The notes under the pieces are model-generated. The model did not search any database and was not told where the DNA came from. It saw only the letters and a program-made list of their open reading frames with translations. This document shows, piece after piece, positions 37,538 through 50,011 of a stretch of DNA of 64,000 bases. Numbering within the stretch: position 1 is the stretch's first letter; each line of letters opens with the position of its first letter. This DNA is from Phoenix dactylifera (lineage: Eukaryota > Streptophyta > Magnoliopsida > Arecales > Arecaceae): assembly GCF_009389715.1 (NCBI RefSeq), contig NC_052397.1, positions 17,308,129 to 17,372,128 of the forward strand, in the 5' to 3' direction. The translations under genes were made by a program, and so were the position numbers.

Positions 37538-40499
37538 GTCGAGACTTCGATCTCGTCGGATCGATCGGCCGAGGTGGGGCAATAGGGTTTTATAGTCTCG
37601 GTGGTTCTTCCATCTAGATTCTAAATGCCATCGCAGCTCTCTTTCTCTCTCTATCCGGGGCTCATTTCCTCTTCGTTCAAAGCTGGACTTGGCGGTCGCA
37701 TGGAAGATTCCTGGTGGCCTCTTATTCCTGGTCGCATGGAATATCCGACTTCTCCAACTCCTCCCCTCTTATTCCTGGTGGCCTCTTCGCCTGGCGGACT
37801 ACCTGCTGTTTTATTATGCGAACGATCGTCTCGGCGTTTCTACGCGGCCACGTAAATATGAAAATTAGATCCCCACCGTCCGTCCGTGACGAGGTGAGAT
37901 AAGGTCCACCGTATACCGTCGTGTATCAGCAGCCAGGTTGAGATGTACGTGTATTTAAACAAATTCCCAAGCTATGAATATCACCTGAACGTAACTTGTG
38001 GTCTGAGCCGGCTCAACCTTTAGGCAATTGAGGCAGTCATTTAAGGCTCCGGCCCAAAGAAAAGCTCCCTGTAGTCCGTAGAGCTACAGCAAAAGCTACT
38101 TCGTTGTGACCTGTGGCCTGTAGAAAATTACTTTAGCCTTCAAAACGATAAGACGCAGGAAAGAAGTCCCAATCTCATTGCAGCTAGGTCCCCAGGAGCA
38201 GTCGAAAGAAGTTCTTCCATCGCTGTAAAGCTGGTATAACCTATAGCTATTGGTCCTATTCGGCTGTTCCTTGTCCTTGCCTCCTTGGTCCCAAATCCCA
38301 GCACAATAGCACATGACTCGGTCACATGTCACATATTTAACAAACAAATGCAGCTTAGATGTGCTTCAATGTCGCCCAAATCCAGCATGATAACAATCCA
38401 ATCATGTTAGGTGTAGACCTATAATTTAAATATTTTTAACCAACCAGTTTCATCTATGTGTTGTTTCATCAGCGCATCCAAATCTAATCGAAGGGGTTGC
38501 CCGGTCCATCATTTTATGCTTTATAGCATAAACTCGATTGCAATTTACCGGCATACCAATTTCTTCTAGTTGAATTCAAGTGAGATTCTCTGAATTAAAC
38601 TTGAAATTGCTGGACTTACGCAGCAACTCACATCTTATTATTGCTCGAATTCAAGTCTCTATCAGGCTCAAACACAATTCAGCTTGTTTGGTTCTTATCA
38701 TGGTTGCTGGATCCATATCAAACCCACTTTTTTCGGGTACCATCAACCCCGTTTGTTCTGCAAACTCCGAAAGCATCATAGCGTGAAGTTCTATACTAGT
38801 GATCGCATACAAGAAGAAAATTATGCGGGCCATGGCTTTCTAGACGAGCCGAGTGGGTCCCATACAATGCAGGAGCATTGAAATGCGTGTGGGGCCGGCC
38901 CTTTCTTCACGCCACCGTCGCACCCGTTAGGTATTCTCGTCCCTGCGCAAAATAATCCAACACCATAAAATCCCACGCACAACGGCCTCTGAGCCGCACC
39001 TGTGGTGGAATACAAGCACTAGTGAGTCACCTTTTGGGTCTCATTTGTGTCCGGGCGGAGAAATTTAGGCAAGAAAGCTGGGGACTGGAAATCTTTCTGG
39101 CCCTTTGTTTTCTTTCTCTCAACCAATAAGAGAATCGGACCCAAAGCCAACCCTACATGGCACATGATACATCAACTCCCATACTGTGATGGTATTTTAT
39201 GCTTATAAAATAAATGGGAAAGAAAGAACAATTATAAATAGATTTTTTTTTAATATGAACAACCACTTACAAATTCAAATTTACTTAAATATTTTTTTAA
39301 AATTCATATTTATTTTTGTACTTCCATAAAATACTGTTTTGCACAAATACCCCCTAATATAACACTTATTCTGACACTGTTAATAAAAACCATATTTATT
39401 TTAATTAAAAATAAAATAAAATTTTGAAATTACTTTTTTTCTCCATCACAATCGTCTTATAAATATTTTTTTTTGCACATCCACTTATTAAAACTATTTT
39501 AATTATTTTAATTTGAAATTTTTAATTTTTTTAATGACATTAGATAATGTAAGTATATATATGAAAAAACAAGAACAAAGAAAAAAAAGTAGAATAAGAA
39601 AAAAAAAAAGGTATTTTACAAATGTAAACATGCAAAAAAAATCAATTTTGAAACGATATTCACATAACATTCGATATTTATGGGAATATTTATGAAAAAA
39701 ATTCATTATATTTTTTTTTTTTTTGACCAGCAAGGAATTTCAATTTTCAAAGCCGCCGAAATCCAAGGGAGCATGTTCTGGAACGTGTACGGTCATCATT
39801 TTCCAATGAAGTTATGTGGAGTTGATACTCATTGCTGTATGAACACCATGGTTGATGTGAGGGAACTTTAGTCTACAAACCCCGTGTGACAGCGTAATAA
39901 CTGGGCCTTCTAGAAGTGTAACCTATGCAAGGAGCCAATGTCATGGACTCGATTGGACTCATTAAATGCCAAAACCAACGAATGTCAAAGTAAGAATTTA
40001 GGAATGCAAGCTGGATTTAAGATAGACATTAAGAGATGATGTGTAGGCAGTCCCAAATTCTAGCGTTATTTCCAACTAAACAAAAGGAGTACGAGCAGCG
40101 CTTTCAGATTCGCAAAGCCTTCATCTTTTCTCTCTTCTCTTCTCTTCTTCCATCCCCAGCCGAGACAGATACAGAGAGGAAAAAATAAAACTGTCATACT
40201 AAGGGGGTTAGTTTAAGGTCAGTCAGGTATGAGGAAAAATAGAGGGAAGGGCAAAAGTAACTTCCTTTCAGTAAATTGGATTGGGCACTGCCCAATTCTT
40301 TTCTCAGAAAAAAAAAAGAAAAGAAAAAAAGGATATAGGTTAGAATATGATTTCTGACTCGATAAAATCTTAATTTATATTCAATAAAATATGTTTTATA
40401 ATTATGACTTATGGTGATTCAAGTTTCAGAATATCTCTTGGAATGGAGAAAGGATTTCCATGTTAGTTTGAACTTTTTGGTGGTTTGTGCTTCTTTATG
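37538..40499. other. Upstream region of lipase-like gene and AT-rich spacer
   Basis: The first few hundred bases are the likely promoter and 5' UTR of the minus-strand gene (GC-rich at 37.4-37.6 kb, typical of monocot 5' ends). Beyond about 38 kb the DNA is AT-rich with poly-A/T runs, notably at 39590-39725. No coding family recognised. Confidence 0.4.
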
Positions 40500-40504
40500 A
40501 TACC

Positions 40505-41172
40505 TGTTACGGGGGAACTTAGCCACCATGCCCCACGTGACCGGCACGCGCGCCCAGGAAGACTACGGCTGCCCCTTGATCCAGCAATCCGACCTCGGGT
40601 CGGATATCTTCGGCTCCGCAGCCCGACCCCGAGTCGGCTGCCCCTTGATCCAGCAATCCGACCCCGAGTCGGCAATCTCTCGACAACAACAGACTGTTCC
40701 TCTGAGGCACGCCGCGGCCCCCTGCTCCACTACTCCCTGCAACGGCCGTATCCGGCGCTGCCCCACGATCCCCTGTAACAGCCGTACAAAGCGGAGCTCC
40801 ACTATGCCCTGCCATGGCCGTACCCAGCGCTGCCCCACGACGCCCTGTAACGGCCATGTCAGTGGCAGCCCCATCGTGCCACACGATGACGAATCCCCGG
40901 AAAAACCCCCCAGCCTGATATATATGAGGCTGGGGGGAAAGGGGGAGGGTAAGATATATCTTCCAGAGTATCATCTCACCTGCTACCTTCTCCTTCTCCT
41001 TCTCCTTCGATCTCCTCTGACTTGATCGTCGGAGGGCCCCCACTACCCCGGTGGTGGTGCGAGGCTTGCTTGCAGGTTTCACGGCGGAGGGCGGAGCGCA
41101 ACCAAAGCAACTCAAAGGGAACCCCGTTCACACCGCTGTGCCAATCGTTCTCGGTTTGGACCACCAGCAACA
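40505..41172 (+). mobile_element. Solo LTR, probably Ty3/gypsy
   Basis: A 668-bp GC-rich block starting TGTTACGGGGG and ending CCACCAGCAACA, so it has the TG...CA ends and a TGTT/AACA inverted end. The flanks ATACC (40500-40504) and ATATC (41173-41177) match in four of five bases, a decayed target duplication. Inside are a TATA-like GATATATATGAGG near 40918-40930 and GACTTGATCGTCGGAGGG at 41019-41036; a very similar string lies at the same relative place in the LTR at 41684. Several short internal repeats (GATCCAGCAATCCGACC twice, about 70 bp apart) create long but meaningless open frames on both strands. No internal domain, hence solo. The superfamily is an inference. Confidence 0.65.
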
Positions 41173-41317
41173 ATATCTAAATGAACCATGATAAAATTCC
41201 AAAATAGACATTGGAGTACATCTCAAGCAAACTGATTGTTTTTTTAATTAATCTTTTTTTTTTTAAGTTCTTGATCATGATGCTGTGTCTTGATATATAT
41301 ATATATATATATATAGC

Positions 41318-41683
41318 AATCTTAGGGCCCCAGTGCATCATCCTAGAGAGGGACTCAGTGGAGATGGTAGAGTGGATTCTACAGAATAGACCGGGGGTCT
41401 TCGACCATCCACTTCTAAAGAACGTCAGACGGTTATTGCAGGAGTGTATTATTTTCCAGGTTGGCCATGTGTTTCGGAAGACAAACAAAGCCGCTAACTG
41501 GATCGCCTTCTTTGCTGCTCATCATTCTTGAGAGATTTTTTGGACCCGTTGTGTACATGTCCCTCCACCGCTGTAGAGTATTTTGTCTCTTGACTATGTA
41601 GGCAATGCTCACACAAGATTAGTGTGAGTGGCCGGTTTATCCCCCCTCCCCACCCCCCAAAAAAAAATAATAATAATAATAAT
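41318..41683 (+). mobile_element. LINE 3' end (RNase H) with (AAT)n tail, split by a later LTR
   Basis: The plus strand from about 41325 to 41530 encodes CIILERDSVEMVEWILQ, then a segment ending HVFRKTNKAANWIAFFAAHH before a stop. These are the E-x-DS, and H-FR-xN-AADW-A elements of the RNase H domain found at the 3' end of many plant LINEs. The 3' UTR ends in A9 then (AAT)n at 41660-41683. The same (AAT)n resumes at 42833-42868 after the LTR at 41684-42832, so the tail was interrupted by that insertion. Upstream is an (AT)n run at about 41293-41317. Confidence 0.65.
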
Positions 41684-42831
41684 TGTTGGTGGAAAAATGG
41701 ACCACCCCACAAATGTAATTATAGCACCCAAATCCATCAGTAAGCTCGAGCTCATCCTAAGTGATCGGGCTCTTCCGCTCTCGAGCTCATCCTAAGTGAT
41801 CGGGCTCTTCCGCTCTCGAGCTCATACTAAGTGATCGGGCTCTTCCGCTCTCGAGCTCATAGACCAGAGAGCCGAGACCAGAGAGCCGAGACCAGAAAGC
41901 CGAGACCAGAAGGCCGAGACCAGAAGGCCGAGCACAGCAGGCCGAGCTCATGCCTTAGCCAAATATCCAATTTCCACCTAACCCTCTAAGGGACCTGACA
42001 ACTCCACTATAACCTGCCACTATCTCCAAGCCATCAAGGCATAAGATCTTTGCAGGTATTCGGCACGACCTGCCATTAATGCACGAGACTCTCTCAAGTC
42101 TCCGATGCACTCAGTCATTTAATGAACACGGCCCAAGACGATCTCCGGATCACTGAACCATCAGAACGTATGGCTCTCCCTGACCGCCGGTTCATTCGGT
42201 AATAAATGCACTTACCATTCACGGACCCCAGGCCCACCACGGCCGGCGGTTCAACCACTCCAACAGGTCCGATCGACCGTGACAACTCCCTGATTCCGGT
42301 CTGATCCGGTCCCGTTCTCCACTACGCCATTAATGGGCCAAATCGTGCCCAATTATTACAGAACAGGACAAACCTCCTGTCACCTCCTAGGTAACCAAAT
42401 CCTTCTATAAAAGGAAACCTGGGGGGAAGAGGAAGGGAACTGGACTCTGAGGACCCCGGGACAGAACTCTCCTGGACCGGGTGAAAAGAAGTAAACAGCA
42501 CAGACGCAATGGAGGGCATGATCCTCTTGATCTTCTTGATCTGATCCAAATATTCTCCTCCTTGTTCTCTCCACATATTCGCCCTCTCTGACTTAGGCAT
42601 CGGAGGGCCGGCGCCGGGGAGCCCGGCCACCGGTTCTTCCTGCAGGACTCGCACCCCACAGTGGAGGACGCGGCCGGCCGACGCACCGTCGACCACCTTT
42701 CCAGCGGCGGAGCTCTGCCCCTCCAGGAGGACGCCACCAGTCGGCGCGCCGTCGATCACCGTCCCTGCGGCGGAGCCCCTCCTTCCCCGGCTTCGTGGCG
42801 GCCCCCGGGTCCGATTTCCAGCAACAACAAC

Positions 42832-42832
<1 letters not shown>
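41684..42832 (+). mobile_element. Solo LTR nested in a LINE tail, probably Ty3/gypsy
   Basis: A 1149-bp block from TGTTGGTGG to CAGCAACAACAACA, flanked by ATAAT at 41679-41683 and ATAAT at 42833-42837 (5-bp duplication, though it lies in an (AAT)n context, which weakens it). Read plus it has two internal tandem arrays, then a promoter-like TCTATAAAAGG at about 42404-42415 and GACTTAGGCATCGGAGGG at 42590-42607, matching the element at 40505. No coding domain follows, so only the LTR remains, presumably after LTR-LTR recombination. Confidence 0.65.
41747..41940 (+). repeat. Two adjacent tandem arrays inside the nested LTR
   Basis: Three near-identical 35-bp units starting CGAGCTCATCCTAAGTGATC (41747, 41782, 41817), then about five 14-bp units of the form AGACCAGAGAGCCG (from about 41861), degenerating toward 41940. 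Both lie in the LTR upstream of its TATA-like box. Confidence 0.8.

Positions 42833-42868
<36 letters not shown>
42833..42868 (+). repeat. (AAT)n microsatellite, distal half of the split LINE tail
   Basis: About twelve AAT units. Same unit and phase as the tract at 41668-41683 on the other side of the LTR insertion. Confidence 0.85.
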
Positions 42869-42869
<1 letters not shown>

Positions 42870-42983
42870 AGGCGTAGCAAATTTGTGAGTTTCATTTGGA
42901 ATTGGACTTTGCAAAGCTTAGTTTAGTAATTCATTTTTGTTTTGCTACAGCGAGCGTGTCATACTACATAAGTACAAACGCAC

Positions 42984-43170
42984 TCAATAAAATTTAAAAA
43001 TAAATAAAATATTACAGAATACCCTAGGCAGTTCTTCCTCCCGGATCCACGGCATACCATTCAAATGATAGGCCACATAAGTAGCCACCCAATCTGCGGC
43101 TCCGTTGGCCTTCCTGAATCTTCGCATCACCATAAGCAAGCGGAGTCTCTTCACTGCTTTGCATGGCATG
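42984..43170 (-). mobile_element. LINE RNase H fragment, minus strand
   Basis: On the minus strand a frame reads RFRKANGAADWVATYVA and then LPRVFCNILFIF, the last part of the RNase H domain of plant LINEs (FR-ANGAADW-A). Only this end is recognisable. It lies opposite in strand to the split LINE just to its left, so it is a separate insertion. Confidence 0.55.
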
Positions 43171-43199
43171 GAACAACAAAAGATGGTCACACTTCTACA

Positions 43200-44723
43200 A
43201 AATGCTCTCTAGTTCTTAATATGATCCACAACAAGATTAGGGATATAATTATACCATAAGACATATTTGGTTTGCTAAATTAAATGGAAAATCTCCACGC
43301 ATTAATATGCGAGATATGTCCTTTATGTTTGTTTTTGATTATGCCCCTCTCCTCCATTTCTCTCAAGTAATCTTTAAGCAATTTTAACTATTGCATTAAG
43401 AACTGTTATAGTCACACGAATGTAGACAGTATCTCAATGCAATGGGATAAGTGATGAGGATTTCCTCCTGGCTTTCCCATTTCATTCCATCCCTTAAATG
43501 ACACTTGATCACCTACTATTCCCCTATTCTCCAGAACCTACCCTTGCTTAACCGGGCTTTCAGATGCAAGTGAGATAAAGAAAACTCTTTCTAGGAAATA
43601 AAACAACTATATAGTACCTACTCAACCTAAAGGGCCAAAATTGTTAGGCTGCTATTTGGTTAGATAATTATGGGAATGTTAATATATTATTATATCGGGA
43701 GAGTTGTTGCGATTCCACCAACAGCCAAAAACTTGATGACAAAGATATCTTACCTCCACTGTCCAAATTGATGTTCTGAAATAGATGTGGGAGGTACCAA
43801 TATGATTATAAGTTAGGTAGTTTATCCAACAAATTTGCTTTCTCAAAAACCCTATAAAAAGTGGCTTTAATGAATTTTAAAAACTATATTTAATCCATTT
43901 CAAACTATAGAATTTTCATGCTAAGAGCTATTGTATTTTTTCTTCTTGTCTTTTTCTTTTTATTAGGAGGGGGAGATGCTAGCTTTATCGATATTTGTGA
44001 CACCAGCAAGCAAGGGGGGTAACGCCCTACAGAGAGATGCCACATAAAAGGAGCATTAATATGTTATAAAACATAGTTTCACAAATTTTGGTTCCAGAAA
44101 AGTGAATTCCAAGTCCCCTCTTTGATTGTCAGTCAAGCATCGTCAAAATTTAATTTTTGCTCCCTTGTTTTGATGATAATTTAATCATTACTCCCTAGTT
44201 TGAAGAGGCAAATACAGGAATACAAACATATATATATGTGCAAAACACATATGTTAGTGTTAGAATGTGTAGAAACAAGGCAAAAAATGTGCATAAAATC
44301 AAAGCAAGGGTTTTAAAAAAATGAAAATGATTAAACACTAATTGTTAAATGACAGCTAAATGCAGGGTTGGAAATTAAATTTTTTAATTAATTATCCATT
44401 TTTTATAGTTTATTTGACACAGTCTGGACCCAAAACTTCAGAATCATTTTATTCTACTGGAATGCAATGTAAGATAGCCCAGTACAGCCAACCTTCATTA
44501 CTTCTCACACCAAATAAAAAAAAAAGGAGATGTTTTTATCCTTTCTTCTTCAGTGTCCAAAGGCATCAAAAGCCAAAGTAAGGAGTAACCCTCTCCCTCA
44601 ATCAAGGAAAGCAAGACAAGATCCTTTGCCGTCTGGGGTTTTTAGTATTGCTGGAAACACCCCATGCTCGTTGCCTCCTCGGTTGATAAACCTCGAGTGA
44701 GAAACCGCCGCCGCTGAGATCGT
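43200..44723. other. Upstream region of xylanase-type gene, nothing else recognised
   Basis: AT-rich spacer; the last few hundred bases are the likely promoter and 5' UTR of the gene starting at 44724. Confidence 0.4.
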
Positions 44724-47700
44724 ATGAGGAGGTGGCTGTCGGGCTTTTGTCTCAGCGGGCCGAAGCGGCGTTCCGTCAGAACCCACGACCGACCGGATCC
44801 CACGGTAAATCCAGCCAACCATACCTGTCGTCTCTCCAATTACCCCTTTCGGAATTGGATTCCTCATCTAAAATTCCAATTTCTCCTCAAAAAGATCTCA
44901 TCTTTTGTATATGTTCATGACAGGAGACTCGTGGAGGATCCATGGTTGAACCACAAGGAAGCAATTCCACTGCTGACCCTCAAAGCAGCAGTCGAATCTC
45001 GAACGGCTCTCAGGTATGTCTCGTGTTGATGGCTAGCCAACCATTTTGCCTTCGAAAACGAATGAATTCTGATGATTGCTGCTGGGCGATGTTTTGGAAG
45101 AATGCTTGTGTTTTTCTATAGAAAAATGATCGTAGATTTAGAAAGCGTATGGATGCAAGTGGATTTTGGATGCGTGCTGTTGCTGTGTGGATAGCTTTAT
45201 GTAGTTGCCGGTCTAATCTAGCTCAATGTACTGTACTGTGAGTTTAAAATGTTTTTGAATGTTATGTTTCTTTATCAGAGAATGGAAATGGTGGTTGATT
45301 TGCAGGCTAGTCAGCAGAAAAATATCATATTGAATCATGAATTCTCTGAAGGGCTGAATTACTGGCATCCCAATTGCTGTCATGGGTATGTGGCATCGGA
45401 AGGGTGTGGTCTTCTTGATGGAGTTAGAGCAAACTCGGGGGGGAATTATGCAGTTGTCACGCAGCGGACTGAAAGCTGGCAAGGTTTGGAACAGGACATT
45501 ACAGGGAAAATTACTCTTGGTGTGAGATATAATGTCTCGGCCTATGTTAGAGCCTATGGGGATCTTCAGGAACCTTGTGGAGTCCAAGCAACGCTAAAAT
45601 TAGAGAATCAAGATTCTTCTATCAATTATTTATTGGTCGAAAGGTAACATTCTTGGACCAATATGTTGCATTGGTTCTTCTTCTTCTTTAGTTTTGTTTG
45701 AAGAGCTCCATTGATAAGCATTGGCTGTTCTAGGGTCTTAGTTGCAAAAGATCGCTGGGAGAAGTTAGAAGGTTCCTTTTCATTGACAAGCATGCCGAAA
45801 CATGCAGTGTTTTATTTGGAAGGACCTCCTCCTGGTGTAGACCTGCTCATAGATTCCGTAACAGTCTCTTGTGAGGTATCTTTTTTTATCTTTATTTTTC
45901 TCTTCTCAATATATTTGACTTACTAATTCACATAATTTTGTTCTTGTTTTCTGGCACACGTCATTTGCTTTTATCTTTATGACTTATTTTCTTTGAATCT
46001 TGTAGCTACTAACTCGAATGCTTCAGTTTAATTTTGCCATATCTCTAACATGATATTGTGTGATAGACAACAAGCATATGTGTGCTATTTGTTTGAATTC
46101 TTTAGCATTACTTCCTTTTATGGAGAAAAGTTGGATTTTTTGTCTATGTGTGGTCATAGCAAGAACCAAAAAAAACTTATCCCATCTAGAGGGTAGCTAT
46201 TAGAAGAAACCTGTTGACGTTCTGTGCCTATTACGAGGGTTATCCTCAATCAACCCAAGCTTTTGCAGTTCCTTTTCACAGCTTCTGCTGGTCTATTATT
46301 GGTATACCTGGTGATCGGTTCAATGCCTTGTGGCTACTCTCTCTGTGGTGCATGTAAATACCATCTTATTTAATCCCCTATTATTGTGACATCTGTTGGT
46401 GGAATTCCTAAACTTTCTGTATTTTCTAGAAGAGGATTGACAAGAGTGAGTAAGAGAGATTTTAATTGCACTGGACTTGAAGTGAAATATTAGCACAAAA
46501 ATTATTATCTCATCACACTTATGATAGACATATACACCATGATATTATTGTAACAAAGTTTTCTGACTGTTTCTTGTGTCTCATAGAAAACAGAGATGGT
46601 AGTTGGTTCGCAGATTAGCCACACAAACAACATTATCTCGAACCATGATTTCTCTGGAGGGCTTCATTCCTGGTGTCCTAACTGTTGCCATGCATATGTG
46701 GCTTCTGAGTGGTCTGGTTTCCTTAATGGAGTAAGAGCAAACTCAGGAGGAAATTATGCTGTCGTCACGAAACGTACTGAATGCTGGCAAGGGTTGGAAC
46801 AGGATATCACGGGGAAAGTTTCTTCTGGTAACACATACTTTGTCTCAGCCTATGTTCGAGTTTATGGGGATCTTCAGGGTTCCACTGAAGTCCAGGCAAC
46901 ACTTAAATTAGAGTATTCAGATTCTTCTACTAGTTATTTATTTATTGAGAGGTAATATGTTGAAAAAGGGTATACTAGAATGGTTCCCCTTCTTGTTATT
47001 TATTGATTGGGGTTGGCTGTTGTAGGATATTAGCCTCTAAAGAATGCTGGGAAAAGTTGGAAGGTTCTTTTTCACTGAAAACCATGCCTAGACGTATTGT
47101 ATTTTTTCTGGAAGGACCTCCACCCGGGTTGGACCTGCTCATAGATTCTGTCACCATCTCTTCTTCTGGCCTAAAGCAGTTTGAGGTCTGCATTTTTCAT
47201 TTTTATCAAGTATCTTCCCTGTAATGTTGCTTTCCAGGCTAAAGAAGGCAAGAGAAAAACAAATTCCTCTTTTTCTTATGGCATGTTTCGTTCATTTAAT
47301 ATTTGACATACTTCATTTTTTCCAATCTCTTGGCCATTTTTTAGAATGTTTCGCTGCATCTGTTTATATCTTTTACTTTGTAATTGATAAAGAAATTCCG
47401 GAAGAGCTGTTGATGGCATAGTATATAACTCTTGTAAGAGAAAAATTGCAAGGTCAGGCAATTGAGATAGAATGACAAAATATGATTGTTGGCCTCTACC
47501 CTCATATATGTTGTGTTCTCTCATCACTATTTCTTACTAAACCAGATTTCTGTTACCTTTTTATTTTTGAAAGGAAAAGAGCCCCAGATGTGTTACCAAT
47601 GGAGATGAGACTATCTCGTGGAACCCTCATTTTGATACTGGCATACATAATTGGTCTGGAAGAGGATGCAAGATTCACAGACATGAATTTGGAGGGGATG

Positions 47701-48257
47701 GAAATATACGTCCATTTAGTGGAAATTTTTTTGTTTCAGCAACTGAGCGCACTCAAAGCTGGAATGGTATCCAGCAGGAAATCACTGGTCGGGTGCAAAG
47801 AAAGCTTGCGTATGAGGTCACTTCAGTGGTTCGGATATCTGGGAGTGCTAGTTCTGCTGACGTGCGGGCAACTTTGTGGGTTCAGGCACCAAATGGCCGT
47901 GAACAATACATAGGCATTGCCAAGTGAGTTCTTATCATAATTTTTATTATATATAAGCTATCCTACATCAGTTGATATATATATATATCATCATCTGGTG
48001 AGGAACCTGCACTAATTTACATGTCACAAACAAGTAGTGTGATAGCCATTCTTCTTAATGTAGTTGTTACTTAAAACAGACTGCAGGCATCAGATAAAGA
48101 GTGGGTGCAGTTGCAGGGAAAATTCCTCTTAAATGGTGCTGCTTCAAAAGCCATAATATTTCTAGAAGGGCCGCCACCAGGTACTGACATTCTTGTCGAC
48201 AGTTTTGTAGTAAAACATGCTGCGGAAGTCCGATCTTCACCTCCACCTCATTTTGAG
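44724..48257 (+). CDS. GH10 endo-1,4-beta-xylanase-type protein, N-terminal part: three CBM22 modules
   Basis: Exons I assemble: 44724-44804, 44924-45013, 45279-45643, 45734-45875, 46587-46951, 47026-47185, 47574-47923, 48080-48257. All are GT-AG and in phase, giving 577 residues. After a short basic N-terminus (MRRWLSGFCL...) there are three tandem carbohydrate-binding modules of family 22, each coded by an exon pair: NIILNHEFSEGLNYWHPNCC, NNIISNHDFSGGLHSWCPNC and the third with HNWSGRGCKI. Each ends in a LEGPPPG-D-L-DS strand. This architecture is that of plant XYN1/RXF12-like endo-xylanases, cell-wall enzymes with a GH10 catalytic domain at the C-terminus. A fourth CBM22 and the GH10 domain are expected next but not found up to 64000. 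Either the next intron is over 15 kb, with the copia element inside it, or the gene is truncated. Confidence 0.88.
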
Positions 48258-50011
48258 GTTAGTAGATTTAAAAGACCTTTTATGTCAAGCATATTATGTA
48301 CCATAAGTTATAAACTAAATGATAATATGCTGCCTACAAATTAAAAATGAACTGTGGGGCTTCAGAACATCATCTTTCTAGAAATGTGGTGCTAATTAGG
48401 TGCTTTATATTACTAGCTAATACCCATGCGACATGATTTGTTTGGAAGTGCCAAATTGCTAAAACTGTTGTTTTGACTTTTAAGTTGGTGAAGGACAATC
48501 TAATGGGGAAAAAAAGAGGATATTGCAAGTATTGATGAATTTGCTGTGATTGACACTGCTTCTACTGGAACTGGGGGCTTTCGTTATATAGTTCTGGAAA
48601 TGGTAAATATGCCCAGATGGTGGCCGACTGTGTCATATGCAACTTCTAGGATCAGCTGAAATATATGATTTCAAAACATTGCGTGTCTGATCACGACATC
48701 TTTGAATAGTTTTAACAAATCTCTTGGCAATTTGCATATAGGCACATCATAATTTGCATATAGGCACATCAGTGACCAGCACTAAATACTTTCTGAGAAG
48801 GAAGTAGTTTTCAATTTTTTTAGTTTTAAGTTGATTTCTGTTGCTATAATTCTGGTATTAATGGTAATAAATATTGGGACTCTTCATATGTTGATTTATG
48901 TTTTGTTGCTTGGAGTGCAAGTATATAATATTCATGAGATCCTTTGACATCATGTTTTATAATTGATGCTACTTGATTAACAGTATTTATATTAGGAGAA
49001 TCAAAATGATAATCTTCATTGAAAAAGGGGAACGTATAAATGGGTTACACGTACACCCTTGTGTTTCGATGTGCAAATAACCAGAGCTGCTTTATTGACG
49101 GTAGAGTATGGTTAATCACAACAGTATTAAAACCTCGGGCGATTGTTTGTATTTCACACCACTTACGCTGGTCTCTCTTCTGAATGGAAGATCATGATTG
49201 GAACTATTTATGTGTTATCCAACCAAATCAATTTTCTTGTAATGCCTCCATATTCCAGCATTGTCAATGGTGATTATATGGTGTACAACAGATTAGGTCA
49301 TATGGTTTCTGGATGAAGTGGCTGTTAGAGATTTTTCATCATATTGAAATGAGATATGCTTCCTTACTTTTGTACTCATCAGACATTTTGTAAGGTCTCT
49401 GATTTCATAGAAACTTAATGAAGACTAAACAAGGTCCACGCTGTCCTTATATTCTGATAATTACGAAACAACCAGCAGAATCCTATTTTAAATTTTACAG
49501 TTAGGGAATGGTTATATAGCTTCCAGGAAGTCTCTAAAGTGCACTGCAATTACTCAGACATTATTATACATCATAAGCAGAGGATACTACTATAAAGCAC
49601 TTGATACCTACAATAGGAAGTTACTTCCACTTGTCTTAACTCTTGCTTCTATCTTTTGTATCTTTACAACGGAGATATTTGGGTGCAATCTCGTGTTCAG
49701 TTGCAAAATCACCAGAAAATGGACTGTCTTTGAGAACTATTTTTAGAAGTATCAGCCGAACCATACCCGATAATGTTGTTAATTTCATGGATGTTCTGTG
49801 CAGCTATCAAGTCATGATACTCACAGTATGCAATGAATTTCACATAGTACATAGTGTTCATACACTTAAACTACTCATTTTGATGCTCCTTTTTGGACAT
49901 GTCAGATGAAGAGTCCAATTGAATCATCATGTTCTTATTTAAATAGTACCACTTTAGAGATACTAGCAAAGAGCCAAATCGAGATTAGCCAATAAACTAT
50001 AATTTATATTT
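48258..50011. other. Downstream intron or 3' flank of the xylanase-type gene
   Basis: AT-rich DNA. Exon 8 ends at a good donor (GAG/GTTAGT), so transcription likely continues. I found no fourth CBM22 module and no GH10 motif here. Confidence 0.5.

Noticed and set aside
37301..37582. Upstream extension of the lipase-like exon 1 to 37582
   Set aside because: The codon at 37582 is TTG; the first in-frame ATG is at 37537.
40519..41115. 198-residue minus-strand open frame and its plus-strand counterpart
   Set aside because: They lie wholly within the solo LTR at 40505-41172 and follow its internal repeats (RGRIAGSRGSR-type); no known domain.
42661..42888. Frame ending in a polyasparagine run
   Set aside because: LTR end plus (AAT)n microsatellite; not a gene.
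47482..47913. 143-residue plus frame in the xylanase gene
   Set aside because: Wrong frame over exon 7; the CBM22 reading in the adjacent frame is in phase with the flanking exons.
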